A DNA stretch of 64,000 nt from Pseudomonas vlassakiae (GCF_014269035.2 NZ_JABWRP020000018.1:44033-108032); one strand, 5' to 3'. Shown: positions 1-9,543, numbered from the stretch's first letter. Numbers and translations are program-made. Notes: generated by a model not told the origin, from the letters alone.

Positions 1-1
1 G

Positions 2-403
2 GTGGCCGTCGCGTCACCGCGTCATCCGGCTGGCAGCAACAGTGGCACGCCGCTGCCTGAGGAAGCGTTTGCCGAACAGCGGCAGATCATCGTCGCCTCT
101 GGCAAGGCCACCGGTTCGGACCCACGCATGGTGCTGTCGCGGCGGATCTGGTTGACCGACAGCTACCTGGCAACGCTCGACCTGGTGCAGTCCGGCCTGG
201 GCTGGGCCTACTTGCCGCAGCCGCTGGTGGAGCCCCTTATTGCCTCGGGTGCGCTGGCCGAGGTGCGCTTTGACAACATGGCCAGTCGGTTGCGGTTGTG
301 GGTAGACATCATCTGGCTGAAGCCCAGGCCGTTGGGTTTGGGCGCCAGGCGCTACCTGGAAGTCATGCGCCAGCTGTTCGAAAAGGAACCCCCAAGAGCC
401 TGA
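2..403 (+). CDS. LysR-family transcriptional regulator, C-terminal fragment
   Basis: Partial gene: the reading frame is open at the window edge, so the true start and the N-terminal helix-turn-helix lie upstream. The visible ~133 residues resemble the second half of a LysR effector-binding domain: a segment with TDSYLATLDLVQSGLGWAYLP, typical of the hinge and ligand pocket, then a C-terminal WLKPRPLGLGARRYLEVMRQLF helix of the kind that closes this fold. It converges on kdpE. The regulated target cannot be told from here. Only the family call is supported. Confidence 0.75.
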   Translation: MAVASPRHPAGSNSGTPLPEEAFAEQRQIIVASGKATGSDPRMVLSRRIWLTDSYLATLDLVQSGLGWAYLPQPLVEPLIASGALAEVRFDNMASRLRLWVDIIWLKPRPLGLGARRYLEVMRQLFEKEPPRA

Positions 404-441
404 AACACAGGCTCCCATAGAGTGCCCTGCCCGGCTTCAGT

Positions 442-1137
442 TCAGGGCTGCGGTGCCACCAGGCGGTAGCCGACCCCGGCCTCGGTAATGATGAACCGCG
501 GCGCGGTCGGGTCATCGCCAAGCTTCTGCCTTAAATGCCCCACCACGATGCGCAGGTAATGGGTGTCGTCGACATGCGTCGGCCCCCAGATGTCCTTGAG
601 CAATTGCTGCTGGGTAATCACCCGGCCCGGATGCCCGGCCAGTTGCGCCAGCAGGGCATACTCCTTGCGCGTCAGCGCGATCTCCACCCCCGCCAGGGTC
701 ACTTTGCGAAAGGCGAAATCCACCACCAGCGGCCCGAAGCTTGCCGTCACTTCGCTACCACCGGACTGCGGCACCTGACGCAACAACGCGCGCACCCGGG
801 CCAGGAATTCCTGGATGCCGAAAGGCTTGGTCACGTAGTCATTGGCGCCGCCATCCAGCGCGTCGACCTTCTGCACCTCACTGGCCCGCACCGACAGCAC
901 CAGCACCGGTACCGCGCTCCACTCGCGCAACTCGCGCAGCACGTGCTGGCCGTCCATGTCGGGCAGGCCCAGGTCGAGCACCACCAGGTCGGGCTTGGCC
1001 AGCGCGGCCTGGGCCAGGCCTTCGCTGCCGGTGGCGGCTTCGATCACCTTGTAGCCTTGGGAACTGAGGCTGATGCGCAGGAACTTGCGGATCTGTGGTT
1101 CATCGTCAATGACCAACAGGGTGGCGGACTGGCTCAT
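442..1137 (-). CDS. kdpE: KdpE response regulator (OmpR family)
   Basis: Response regulator of the K+-limitation system; it activates kdpFABC when phosphorylated by KdpD. An N-terminal receiver domain has the acidic pair in LLVIDDEPQIRKFL, the phospho-acceptor Asp in LVVLDLGLPDMDG and Lys in YVTKPFG. The C-terminal winged helix has ALTRKEYALLAQL and HYLRIVVGHLRQKLGDDP. The ATG at 1137 is chosen over an upstream in-frame start because it overlaps the kdpD stop by 4 nt (ATGA), implying translational coupling. About 231 aa, normal for the family. Confidence 0.95.
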   Translation of the reverse strand: MSQSATLLVIDDEPQIRKFLRISLSSQGYKVIEAATGSEGLAQAALAKPDLVVLDLGLPDMDGQHVLRELREWSAVPVLVLSVRASEVQKVDALDGGANDYVTKPFGIQEFLARVRALLRQVPQSGGSEVTASFGPLVVDFAFRKVTLAGVEIALTRKEYALLAQLAGHPGRVITQQQLLKDIWGPTHVDDTHYLRIVVGHLRQKLGDDPTAPRFIITEAGVGYRLVAPQP

Positions 1138-3788
1138 GGGGTTTCGCTTTCGGCTTCTGGTTGCTGGGGCAGCGGCAAGCATAGAGTGATGCAGGTGCCG
1201 TGGCCATCGATGCCTTCGCCGACCAGGATCTGCCCGCCGTGAGCACCGATCATGCCCTGGCAGATCGCCAGGCCCAGGCCGGTGCCCTGCCCGCCGCGAT
1301 CGCCACGGGCAGCGGTGTAGAACATGTCGAAGATCTTTTCGCGTTCGGCCAGCGGGATGCCGGGGCCCTGGTCGCTGACGGCAAAATGCAGCTGCTCATC
1401 GTGTACCGAGACCTGCAGGTCCAGGCGACCTTGGGCGGGCGAGAAGCGTGCGGCGTTTTCCAGCACGTTGATCAGTGCCTGCTCGATCAACGCCGCATGC
1501 ACGAACAGCAGTGGCAGCTCGCCGGGCACCTCGGTATGTACCTGCAAGGGCGCCAGTACCGCGCGCAGGCGGTTGAGGGCGCTGCCGACAATATCGGCCG
1601 GGGCCACCCAGTCGCGGGCCAGCTTGAGGCCGCCGTGGCCGAGGCGGGTCATGTCCAGCAGGTTCTGGATGTAGCGGTCCAGGCGTTCCGCTTCGTTACG
1701 CGTGCCTTCGAGCAGCTCGCGGCGGTCTTCGACGGGGATCGCCTCGCCCAGCGCCAGCAGGCTGTCGATGCTGCCGCGCATGGCGGTCAGCGGGGTGCGC
1801 AGGTCGTGCGACACCGAGGCCAGCAGGGCGCTGCGCAACTGCTCGGTTTCGCCGTGCAGGCGGGCGGCTTCGAGCTGTTCGGCCAGCCGGGCACGGGCCA
1901 GGGCCTGGGCCAGGGGTTGGCCGAGTGCCATCAACAGGCGCCGGCGCTGGGCACTCAGTGGCTCGCCGGAGCGCGGGCGTACACCGAGCAGGGCCAGTGG
2001 CCGGTCGTCAACCGCCAACGGCCACCACCACCAGCGGCCATTGGGCAAGGTATCGCTGCCGTGGCCTGCTGCCTGGCCATGCTGCCAGGCCCACTCGGCG
2101 GCGGCACGCTCGTTGTCGCTCAACGCCTGGGCTTCGCCACTCGCCACCTGCAGCAGGCCTTCGCTGTTGCGCTCCAGCAGGCAGACCTGTACGTCTTTCC
2201 AGCCATTGAGGTGGCGACCGGCAGCGTTGAACACCGCCTGGCGGTCGGTGGCCACGGTCAGCCGACGCGACAGGTCGAGCAGCTGGTTGGTCTGCGCCTG
2301 GGTTTCGCGCAGGGCCTGCAACTGGCTGCGCTGGCGGGCCGCGAGGTTGCCGGTGAGGGCTGCCATGAGCAGGAAGAACACCAGCGTCAGCACATCCTCC
2401 TCTCGCTGGATGGCAAACGAGAAATTCGGCGGGATGAACAGGAAGTCGTAGGTCAGGAACGACAGCGCCGCACAGGCCAGCGCCGGGCCCAGGCTGCTGC
2501 GCACGGCCACCAGCAGCACGGCGGCAAGGAACACCAGCGAGATGTTGGGCAGCGCCAGCACGCTCGACACGCCCCAGGCGAGGCCCGCTGCCAGCACGGT
2601 CGCCACCAGCGCCAGCAGGTAATGGCGCCACACCCACACCCGGCTCACCGCCGCACGTGCCGGCCGTGCCTGGCTGTCGCGGTCGAGCACGTTGATTTCC
2701 AGGCCATGGCTTTCACGCAGCAGCCGGGTAGCGACACCGGCGCCGAACAGGCGCCGCCGCAGCCGGTCACGGGATTGCCCGACCAGCACCAGGCTGGCAC
2801 GACGCTCGGCGGCGTGCTGGATCAAGGTCCGCGCCACTTCGCCGGCACGCAGCAGCACCACCTCGCCGCCCAGGCGCTCGGCCAGTTGCTGGGCCGCCTG
2901 CAGGCGCTGGCGGGCGGCTTCGTCACGCAGCCGGCCGTTGTCGACGTGCACCAGGCTCCATGGCAGGTGGCGACGCTGGGCAACGCGGCTGGCGTGGCGC
3001 ACCAGGCGCTCGGCCTGGTCATCGCCATCCACGCCCACCAGCAAGCGCCCGCGCAAGGCCGGAGCCGCTTCGCCGCGCAGGCGGTAACCGTGGGCCAGGT
3101 CGGCATCGACCTGGGCGGCGGCGGTCTGCATGGCCAGTTCGCGCAGGGCGGTGAGGTTGGTTTGCGAGAAATAGGCATCGATGGCGGCGCGCGCCTGCTC
3201 CGGCACGTACACCTTGCCCTCGCGCAGGCGTTCGAGCAGTTCGCGTGGCGGCAGGTCGATCAGCACCAGTTCGAAGGCTTCCTGCAGCACCCAGTCAGGC
3301 AGGGTTTCACGCACCTGTACGCCGGTAATGCCGCGGACTTTGTCATTAAGGCTTTCCAGGTGCTGGACATTGACCGTGGTGTACACGTCGATACCGGCGG
3401 CGAGCAGTTCCTGCACGTCCTGCCAGCGTTTGGCGTGGCGGCTGCCGGGGGCGTTGGTGTGGGCCAGTTCGTCGACCAGGGCCAAGGTCGGGGCAGCCTT
3501 GAGCAGGCCGTCGAGGTCCATTTCCTCGAGGGTGACACCACGGTATTCGCTGCGCAGCAGCGGTTGCTGGAGCAGGCCGCCGAGCAGCGCTTCGGTTTCG
3601 CTGCGGCCGTGGGTTTCGACCACCCCGGCCAACACTCGCACGCCCTGGCGTTGCTGGGCGTGGGCGGCCTGGAGCATGGCGAAGGTCTTGCCCACGCCCG
3701 GGGCGGCGCCAAGGAAGACCTTGAGCCGGCCGCGACCGCTGCGTGGGAGGGTGGCCAACAGCGCGTCTGCGCGGGTGGAGTCACTCAT
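1134..3788 (-). CDS. kdpD: KdpD osmosensitive K+ channel sensor histidine kinase
   Basis: Membrane sensor kinase of the Kdp system. The N-terminal KdpD domain carries a Walker A motif GAAPGVGKT at residues 27-35 and the family pattern DELAHTNAPGSRHAKRWQDV. A UspA-like domain follows (about 245-365), then four closely spaced hydrophobic segments (about 390-490), a GAF-like region, and a kinase core with H-box SHDLRTPLTAMRG near residue 655, N-box ALINVLENAARFSP and G-boxes DQGPGI and GTGLGLAI. At 884 aa it is full length. It lies 60 bp downstream of kdpC and overlaps kdpE, so kdpFABC-DE is probably one transcription unit. Confidence 0.96.
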   Translation of the reverse strand: MSDSTRADALLATLPRSGRGRLKVFLGAAPGVGKTFAMLQAAHAQQRQGVRVLAGVVETHGRSETEALLGGLLQQPLLRSEYRGVTLEEMDLDGLLKAAPTLALVDELAHTNAPGSRHAKRWQDVQELLAAGIDVYTTVNVQHLESLNDKVRGITGVQVRETLPDWVLQEAFELVLIDLPPRELLERLREGKVYVPEQARAAIDAYFSQTNLTALRELAMQTAAAQVDADLAHGYRLRGEAAPALRGRLLVGVDGDDQAERLVRHASRVAQRRHLPWSLVHVDNGRLRDEAARQRLQAAQQLAERLGGEVVLLRAGEVARTLIQHAAERRASLVLVGQSRDRLRRRLFGAGVATRLLRESHGLEINVLDRDSQARPARAAVSRVWVWRHYLLALVATVLAAGLAWGVSSVLALPNISLVFLAAVLLVAVRSSLGPALACAALSFLTYDFLFIPPNFSFAIQREEDVLTLVFFLLMAALTGNLAARQRSQLQALRETQAQTNQLLDLSRRLTVATDRQAVFNAAGRHLNGWKDVQVCLLERNSEGLLQVASGEAQALSDNERAAAEWAWQHGQAAGHGSDTLPNGRWWWWPLAVDDRPLALLGVRPRSGEPLSAQRRRLLMALGQPLAQALARARLAEQLEAARLHGETEQLRSALLASVSHDLRTPLTAMRGSIDSLLALGEAIPVEDRRELLEGTRNEAERLDRYIQNLLDMTRLGHGGLKLARDWVAPADIVGSALNRLRAVLAPLQVHTEVPGELPLLFVHAALIEQALINVLENAARFSPAQGRLDLQVSVHDEQLHFAVSDQGPGIPLAEREKIFDMFYTAARGDRGGQGTGLGLAICQGMIGAHGGQILVGEGIDGHGTCITLCLPLPQQPEAESETP

Positions 3789-3848
3789 TTATCATCCTTC
3801 AGAAGTTGCACCATTGCGTATTCCCTGGGCCTGCAGAGCAGACCACGG

Positions 3849-4394
3849 TCAAAGATGTTCCAGCGCCTGGTTCAGGGCCAGCACATTGACCACCGGTGGC
3901 CCGATCAATGGGTGGAGGGTGGCCTCTTCCAGCAAGGCTTGCAAGCGCTCTACCGGCACCTGCCGCGCTGCCGCTACCCGAGGAATCTGGTAGGCCACGG
4001 CTTGCGGTGGCAGGTGCGGGTCCAGCCCGCTGCCCGAGGTGGTCAGCAACGCCTGCGGCACCGGCCCCAGCTGCGCCTGGTACAGCACCGCCGCATCGCC
4101 CTTGACCCGTTCGGCCAGCGCCGGGTTGCTCGGTGCCAGGTTGCTCGCGCCACTGGCGACAGTGGCAAAGGCACCGGCAGAAGGCCGTGGATGGAACCAG
4201 CCATCACCCTGGAAATCCTGGGCGATCAAGGCCGAACCCCGCACCTGCCCGCGCTCATCGCGCACCAGGCTGCCATTGGCCTGCTCGGGGAACGCCAGTT
4301 GGGCAACCCCGGTCACCGCCAGCGGGTAAAGGGCGCCGGTGACCACGGTCATCAGCAGGATCAGGCTCAGCGCCGGGCGTACGTAACGATTCAT
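3849..4394 (-). CDS. kdpC: KdpC, K+-transporting ATPase subunit C
   Basis: Accessory subunit of the KdpFABC P-type K+ pump; thought to stabilise the complex and raise ATP affinity. It has one N-terminal membrane segment (about residues 7-30, LSLILLMTVVTGALYPLAVTG) followed by a periplasmic domain with the family motifs GSALIAQDF, WFHPRPSAG, ASGASNLAPSNPAL and GSGLDPHLPPQAVAYQIPRVA. At 181 aa it is normal length. It lies 10 bp downstream of kdpB. Confidence 0.96.
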   Translation of the reverse strand: MNRYVRPALSLILLMTVVTGALYPLAVTGVAQLAFPEQANGSLVRDERGQVRGSALIAQDFQGDGWFHPRPSAGAFATVASGASNLAPSNPALAERVKGDAAVLYQAQLGPVPQALLTTSGSGLDPHLPPQAVAYQIPRVAAARQVPVERLQALLEEATLHPLIGPPVVNVLALNQALEHL

Positions 4395-4404
4395 GATGGC
4401 CTCC

Positions 4405-6459
4405 TCAGACCAGGTGCAGGGCAGTGAGCAGCAGGTCGATCAGCTTGATCCCGGCAAACGGCACCAGGATGCCGCCCAGCCCATAGATCAGCAGGTTGCG
4501 CCGCAGCAGGTGCGCCGCGCTCGCCGCCTGCACGCGCACGCCGCGCAGGGCCAGCGGGATGAGCGCGATGATGATCAGCGCGTTGAACACGATCGCCGAG
4601 AGGATCGCACTCTGCGGGCTGGCCAGCTGCATCAGGTTGAGCACGCCAAGCTGCGGGTAGATGGCGGCGAACAGCGCCGGCAGGATGGCGAAGTACTTGG
4701 CCACGTCGTTGGCAATGGAGAAAGTGGTCAGCGCACCGCGGGTCACCAGCAGCTCCTTGCCCACCTGTACCACGTCCAGCAGCTTGGTCGGGTCGCTGTC
4801 CAGGTCGACCATGTTGGCCGCCTCGCGCGCGGCCTGGGTGCCATCGTTCATGGCCATGCCGACGTCGGCCTGGGCCAGCGCCGGGGCGTCGTTGGCGCCG
4901 TCGCCGCACATCGCCACCAGGCGGCCATCGTTCTGCTCCTGGCGGATACGTGCCAGCTTCTTCTCCGGCGTGGCTTCGGCGAGCACGTCGTCCACCCCGG
5001 CCTCGGCCGCGATGGCGGCGGCGGTCAGCGGGTTGTCACCGGTCACCATCACGGTGCGGATGCCCAGCTTGCGCAGCTCGGCGAAACGTTCGCGGATGCC
5101 CGGCTTGACCACGTCCTTGAGGTGGATCACGCCGAGCAGGCGTTTGTCCAGGCACACCAGCAGCGGGGTGCCACCGCTCTGGGCGATGCGCTCCACTTCA
5201 CGGGCCAGCGCGGCAGGCAAGTCCAGGCGCTGCATGCCGACGAAGGCCAACACGGCATCGACGGCACCCTTGCGGTAGCGGCGCTGCTGGAAGTCGATGC
5301 CCGACAGGCGGGTCTCGGCACTGAAGGCGATGGCCTGGTACTGCCCGGCTGACGGTTCGACGAAGTCGTGCAACTGGCGCAGGTACTCGACGATCGACTT
5401 GCCTTCGGCGGTGTCGTCGGCCAGCGAAGCGAGCAAGGCACCCTCCCCCAGCTCCTTGGCGGTCACGCCCGGGGCCGCATGCAGGGCGCTGCAGCGGCGG
5501 TTGCCGAAGGTAATGGTGCCGGTCTTGTCGAGCATCAACGTGTGCACGTCGCCGGCCGCCTCGACCGCGCGGCCGGAGCGGGCGATCACATTCAGGCGCA
5601 CCAGGCGGTCCATGCCGGCGATGCCGATGGCCGAGAGCAGGCCGCCGATGGTAGTGGGGATCAGCGTCACCAGCAGCGCAGCGAGGAAGATCAGCGGCAG
5701 GCTGCCTCCAGCAAAGTGCGCGAACGGTTGCAGGGTCACCACCACGATCAGGAAGATCAGGGTCAGGCCGATCAGCAGGATATCGAGGGCGATTTCGTTG
5801 GGGGTCTTCTGCCGTTTGGCGCCTTCGACCAGGGCAATCATGCGGTCCAGGGTCGACTCGCCGGGGTTGCTGGTAATACGGATCAGCAGCCAGTCGGAGA
5901 CCAGCCGGGTGTTGCCGGTCACGGCCGAGCGGTCGCCGCCGGATTCGCGGATGACCGGTGCGGATTCGCCGGTGATGGCCGCTTCGTTGACCGCCGCGAT
6001 GCCTTCGAGCACCTCGCCGTCGCCAGGGATCATCTCGCCAGCCACCACCCGCACCACATCGTCCTTGCGCAGCGCGGTGGCGGCGACGCTTTCGAAACTG
6101 CCATCGCGCTTGCGGCGCTGTGCCGTCAGCCCCTGGCTACCCGCCTTCAGGCTGTCGGCGCGGGCCTTGCCACGGCCTTCGGCAAGGGCTTCGGCGAAGT
6201 TGGCGAACAGCACGGTGAACCACAGCCACAGGGCAATCTGCGCGGCAACGCCGCTGCTGACGCCATTGCCAGGCGCGAAACACAATGCGGTGGTGAGGAT
6301 GGCCGTCAGGGCGACCACCAGCATCACCGGTGCCCGCTTCAGCTGGCGCGGGTCGAGCTTGACGAAGGCCTGTACCAGCGCCGGGCGCCACAGGGCCGCG
6401 AAACGGGTCTGATCCTTGGCGCTGTGTGAGGCTTTCACTTCAGGAATGGGCATGTTCAT
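4405..6459 (-). CDS. kdpB: KdpB, K+-transporting P-type ATPase subunit B
   Basis: Catalytic ATP-hydrolysing subunit of the Kdp K+ pump in the inner membrane. It has the P-type ATPase signatures: TGES in the actuator domain (residues 163-166), DKTGT with the phosphorylated Asp at residue 311, a nucleotide-binding domain, and the hinge motif MCGDGANDAPALAQADVG. Membrane helices flank these domains. It is 684 aa from the first Met; an ATG two codons later is an alternative start. It lies 10 bp downstream of kdpA. Confidence 0.97.
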   Translation of the reverse strand: MNMPIPEVKASHSAKDQTRFAALWRPALVQAFVKLDPRQLKRAPVMLVVALTAILTTALCFAPGNGVSSGVAAQIALWLWFTVLFANFAEALAEGRGKARADSLKAGSQGLTAQRRKRDGSFESVAATALRKDDVVRVVAGEMIPGDGEVLEGIAAVNEAAITGESAPVIRESGGDRSAVTGNTRLVSDWLLIRITSNPGESTLDRMIALVEGAKRQKTPNEIALDILLIGLTLIFLIVVVTLQPFAHFAGGSLPLIFLAALLVTLIPTTIGGLLSAIGIAGMDRLVRLNVIARSGRAVEAAGDVHTLMLDKTGTITFGNRRCSALHAAPGVTAKELGEGALLASLADDTAEGKSIVEYLRQLHDFVEPSAGQYQAIAFSAETRLSGIDFQQRRYRKGAVDAVLAFVGMQRLDLPAALAREVERIAQSGGTPLLVCLDKRLLGVIHLKDVVKPGIRERFAELRKLGIRTVMVTGDNPLTAAAIAAEAGVDDVLAEATPEKKLARIRQEQNDGRLVAMCGDGANDAPALAQADVGMAMNDGTQAAREAANMVDLDSDPTKLLDVVQVGKELLVTRGALTTFSIANDVAKYFAILPALFAAIYPQLGVLNLMQLASPQSAILSAIVFNALIIIALIPLALRGVRVQAASAAHLLRRNLLIYGLGGILVPFAGIKLIDLLLTALHLV

Positions 6460-6469
6460 GGATGATTCC

Positions 6470-8164
6470 TCAGAAACCCAGGCTCAGTTGTTCGGCGATC
6501 GGCCCGAGGGCCAGGGTCGGCAGGAAGGTCAGGCCACCGACCAGCAGGATGGTCACCAGCAACAGGCAGGCGAACAGCGGGCCGTGGGTGGGGAAACTGT
6601 TGCTGCCCTGCGGCGCGCTCTTCTTCGCCGCCAGGCTGCCGGCCAGGGCCAGGATCGGCAGGATGTAGCCGAAGCGGCCGATCAGCATGGCCAGGCCGAT
6701 CATTACGTTGTGGAACACCGTGTTGGCGCCAAACCCGGCGAACGCCGAGCCGTTGTTGGCAGTGGCCGAGGTATAGGCATAAAGCAGCTGGCTGAAGCCA
6801 TGGGCACCTGGGTTGCTGACCGCGCTGGCAGGCCCTGGCAGGCTGGCGGCGATGGCCGCGAGCACCAGCACGCCGACCGGCATCACCAGCAAGGTAGCCA
6901 CCAGCAGTTGCACTTCCCGCGCCTGCAGTTTCTTGCCCAGGTATTCTGGCGTCCGACCGATCATCAACCCGGCCAAAAACACAGCGATCAGCACGAACAG
7001 CAGCATCCCGTAGAGCCCGGCGCCGACACCGCCGAAGATCACTTCACCAACCATCATGTTGACCATCGCGACCATGCCGGTCAGCGGGTTGAGGCTGTCG
7101 TGCATGGCGTTGACCGAGCCATTGGAGGCCGCCGTGGTGGTCACCGTCCACAACACCGAGCCGGTGGTGCCGAAACGGCTTTCCTTGCCCTCCATGGGCG
7201 CGCTCTGCTGCACCTGGGCGCTCTCCAGCGCCGGATTCGGCTGGTATTCCGACCACAGCGCCGTGGCGCCGCCAAGCAGGAACAGGCCAAGCATGCAGGC
7301 GATGATGGCGCGGCTCTGGCGCAGGTCCTTGACGTAGTGGCCGAAGGTGAACACCAGCGCCACCGGGATCAGGATGATCGAGGCCACCTCGAACAGGTTG
7401 CTCCAGGCCGTAGGGTTTTCGAACGGGTGTGCCGAGTTGACGCCGAAGAAGCCACCGCCATTGGTGCCCAGCTGCTTGATGGCGATCTGGCTGGCAGCCG
7501 GGCCCAGCGGGATGGTCTGGTCAGCGCCTTGCAGGGTCACGGCGTGGGCGTAGTCGGCGAAGGTCTGCGGCACGCCCTGCCACACCAACAGCAGCGCCAG
7601 CAGCAGGCACAGTGGCAGCAGGCCGTAGAGGGTGGCGCGGGTCATGTCGACCCAGAAGTTGCCCAGGTTTGTGGTGGAGCGCCGGGCGATGCCACGGCAC
7701 AGCGCAACCAGCACGGCCAGGCCAGTGGCGGCACTGACGAAGTTCTGCACGGTCAGGCCGAGCATCTGGCTCAGGTAGCTGACCGAAGCCTCACCGCTGT
7801 AGGCCTGCCAGTTGGTGTTGGTGACGAAGCTCACCGCCGTGTTGAATGCCAGCGACCATTCCTGGCCGGGCAGGTGCTGCGGGTTGAGTGGCAGGTAGCC
7901 CTGCAGCAGGAGCACGCTGAACAGCAGCAGGAAACCTGCCAGGTTGAAGGCCAGCAGGGCCAGGGTGTACTGCTTCCAGTTCTGCTCTTGATCGGCGCGC
8001 ACGCCGGCCAGACGATAGCAGCCACGCTCCAACGGCCCGAGCGCGGGGCTCAGCCAGGTGCGCTGCCCTTCCATGACCTTGTAATAAAAGCGCCCGAGCC
8101 AGGGTGCTGGCAACAGCACGATGGCGAAAAAGGCCAACAGCAAAAGGTAATCGTAACTGTGCAT
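6470..8164 (-). CDS. kdpA: KdpA, K+-transporting ATPase subunit A
   Basis: K+-binding, channel-like subunit of the Kdp pump, belonging to the superfamily of K+ transporters. It is 564 aa with about ten hydrophobic segments. The four pore-loop-like selectivity regions are visible: SFVTNTNWQAYSGE, KQLGTNGGGFFGVNSAHPFENP, FGTTGSVLWTVTTTAASNGS and YTSATANNGSAFAGFG. It starts 9 nt after the kdpF stop and is followed by kdpB. Confidence 0.97.
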   Translation of the reverse strand: MHSYDYLLLLAFFAIVLLPAPWLGRFYYKVMEGQRTWLSPALGPLERGCYRLAGVRADQEQNWKQYTLALLAFNLAGFLLLFSVLLLQGYLPLNPQHLPGQEWSLAFNTAVSFVTNTNWQAYSGEASVSYLSQMLGLTVQNFVSAATGLAVLVALCRGIARRSTTNLGNFWVDMTRATLYGLLPLCLLLALLLVWQGVPQTFADYAHAVTLQGADQTIPLGPAASQIAIKQLGTNGGGFFGVNSAHPFENPTAWSNLFEVASIILIPVALVFTFGHYVKDLRQSRAIIACMLGLFLLGGATALWSEYQPNPALESAQVQQSAPMEGKESRFGTTGSVLWTVTTTAASNGSVNAMHDSLNPLTGMVAMVNMMVGEVIFGGVGAGLYGMLLFVLIAVFLAGLMIGRTPEYLGKKLQAREVQLLVATLLVMPVGVLVLAAIAASLPGPASAVSNPGAHGFSQLLYAYTSATANNGSAFAGFGANTVFHNVMIGLAMLIGRFGYILPILALAGSLAAKKSAPQGSNSFPTHGPLFACLLLVTILLVGGLTFLPTLALGPIAEQLSLGF

Positions 8165-8173
8165 GGCCGCTCC

Positions 8174-8263
8174 CTAGCTGCGATCGGCGCGCAGCAGCGC
8201 TACCAGCAGGTAAACCGCCAAGGCCACTGCCAGCAGCAGTGACAACCCGTCGAGCATGTACAT
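8174..8263 (-). CDS. kdpF: KdpF small membrane peptide of the Kdp complex
   Basis: A 29-codon ORF immediately upstream of kdpA. It is one hydrophobic helix (MLDGLSLLLAVALAVYLLVALL) ending in a basic RADRS tail, which is the KdpF pattern. KdpF is a lipid-like stabiliser of the KdpABC complex. Two ATGs are close together (8263 and 8257); either would work. Its position as first gene of the kdp operon supports the call. Confidence 0.9.
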   Translation of the reverse strand: MYMLDGLSLLLAVALAVYLLVALLRADRS

Positions 8264-8390
8264 GAGTGAGACTCCCCCGTGGTGCGGCCTGGGCCGCTTT
8301 GAGGGAATTGTCCGAGGGAGGGACGTAAAGGGGCGAGATCAGGGGGTGGGGATGGGAATAAAGAATGCGTAAATATGAGGTGTATCGACT
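8264..8390 (-). promoter_or_regulatory. kdp operon upstream region, candidate KdpE target
   Basis: This stretch must hold the kdp promoter. On the minus strand an A/T-rich segment (about 8356-8385, containing ATTTACGCATTCTTTAT) stands out from the G+C-rich surroundings and resembles the T-rich sites KdpE binds in enteric bacteria. No convincing -35/-10 pair was identified, so the assignment is an inference from position and composition. Confidence 0.35.
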
Positions 8391-8484
8391 GCCTGCACCG
8401 GCCCTTTCGCGGGTAAACCCGCTCCTGCAGGGATCACCTGCCCCTTGTGGGAGCGGGTTTACCCGCGAAGAGGCCCGTGCAGGT
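8391..8484. repeat. Inverted pair of P. putida-type REP elements
   Basis: Two copies of a ~35 bp repeat face each other: one at about 8397-8432, with core TTCGCGGGTAAACCCGCTCC, and its inverse at about 8440-8478, with core GGAGCGGGTTTACCCGCGAA. Outer flanks CCTGCAC and GTGCAGG also pair. This matches the species-specific REP sequence known from P. putida. It lies between the kdp promoter and the 3' end of the permease gene, where such elements usually sit, and may act as a terminator or mRNA 3' stabiliser. Confidence 0.9.
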
Positions 8485-9531
8485 TTACTGCGAGGCCTGC
8501 CCGGCGTTACGGCTCCAGTCCAGCAGCAGGCTGTAACCGACCGCCAGCAAGGTCGGCCCGATGAACAGGCCGATGAAGCCAAAGGCAAGCAAGCCACCGA
8601 ACACGCCCAGCAGCACGATCACCAGCGGCAGGTTGCCGCCGCGGCTGATGAGGTACGGTTTGAGCACGTTGTCCACGCCGCTGATCACGAACGTACCCCA
8701 GATCCCCAGAAACACGGCCATGCCGTATTCGCCCTTCCACACCAGCCAGCCGGTCGCCGGAATCCACGCCAGCGGTGGCCCCATCGGGATCAGGCTGAGC
8801 ATGAAGGTTACCAGCCCCAGCACGATCGCCCCGGGTACCCCGGCGATCAGGAAGCCGATCAGTGCCAGCAGGGCTTGGGCCGCCGCCGTGCCGATCACGC
8901 CGTTGACCACCCGTTGCACGGTACCGGCCACCAGTTCCAGGTAGTAATCGGCCCGCTCGCCCACCAGCCGGTTCAGCAGCCGCAGCACGAAGGCCGACAG
9001 GCGCGGCCCGTCGCGGTAGAAGAAGAACACGAATACCAGGCTCAGGGTCAGCTCCAGCACACCACTGCCGATCTGCGCACTGCGAGCCAGCAGCCAGTTG
9101 CCGACCTGCCCCAGATACGGCTTGACTGACGCCAGCAAGGCCGCGCCCTGTTGATCGAGCGATTGCCACCCGCTGACCAGGCGTTCGCCGACGAAGGGAA
9201 TACCGCCGAGCCAGTCAGGTGCATCGGGCAGGCCATCGACCTGCACGTCACGCACAAAAGCGGTGGCGTCGCGGATGTGGTCGGCCAGGTTGAAGCCCAG
9301 CCACACCAGCGGCAAGGCCACGATCAGGATCCAGGCCGTGGTCAGCAGGCTGGCGGCCAGGGTTTCACGCCCGCCCAGCACACGCGTCAACAAGCGCATC
9401 AGTGGCCAGCTGGCGAAGGCCAGGATGGCGCCCCACAGCAACGCGGACATGAACGGCGCCATGACCCACAGGGCAGCACCCAGCAGCGTCAGCAACAGAA
9501 TCTGGATCAGCAGGCGGTCATTGTTGGCCAT
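8485..9531 (-). CDS. AI-2E/PerM-family membrane transporter
   Basis: Inner-membrane protein of the AI-2E/PerM family (PF01594). Hydrophobic segments lie near residues 5-50, 60-80 and 135-165, with a cluster in the C-terminal half. The C-terminal half shows the family features GVIGTAAAQALLALIGF and FLGIWGTFVISGVDNVLKPYLIS. The substrate of most members is unknown, so I do not name one. The ATG at 9531 is used (348 aa); an in-frame GTG at 9543, directly abutting the stop of the preceding gene, would add four residues. Confidence 0.85.
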   Translation of the reverse strand: MANNDRLLIQILLLTLLGAALWVMAPFMSALLWGAILAFASWPLMRLLTRVLGGRETLAASLLTTAWILIVALPLVWLGFNLADHIRDATAFVRDVQVDGLPDAPDWLGGIPFVGERLVSGWQSLDQQGAALLASVKPYLGQVGNWLLARSAQIGSGVLELTLSLVFVFFFYRDGPRLSAFVLRLLNRLVGERADYYLELVAGTVQRVVNGVIGTAAAQALLALIGFLIAGVPGAIVLGLVTFMLSLIPMGPPLAWIPATGWLVWKGEYGMAVFLGIWGTFVISGVDNVLKPYLISRGGNLPLVIVLLGVFGGLLAFGFIGLFIGPTLLAVGYSLLLDWSRNAGQASQ

Positions 9532-9543
9532 GGTGGCGCTCAC

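Noticed and set aside
1200..4427. A 1075-codon plus-strand open frame opposite kdpD and kdpC
   Set aside because: It is the mirror of genuine minus-strand genes in high-G+C DNA; composition is Gln/Gly/His-rich without domains.
8391..8484. CRISPR-like repeat
   Set aside because: Only two copies in inverted orientation, matching the P. putida REP sequence; no spacers or cas genes.
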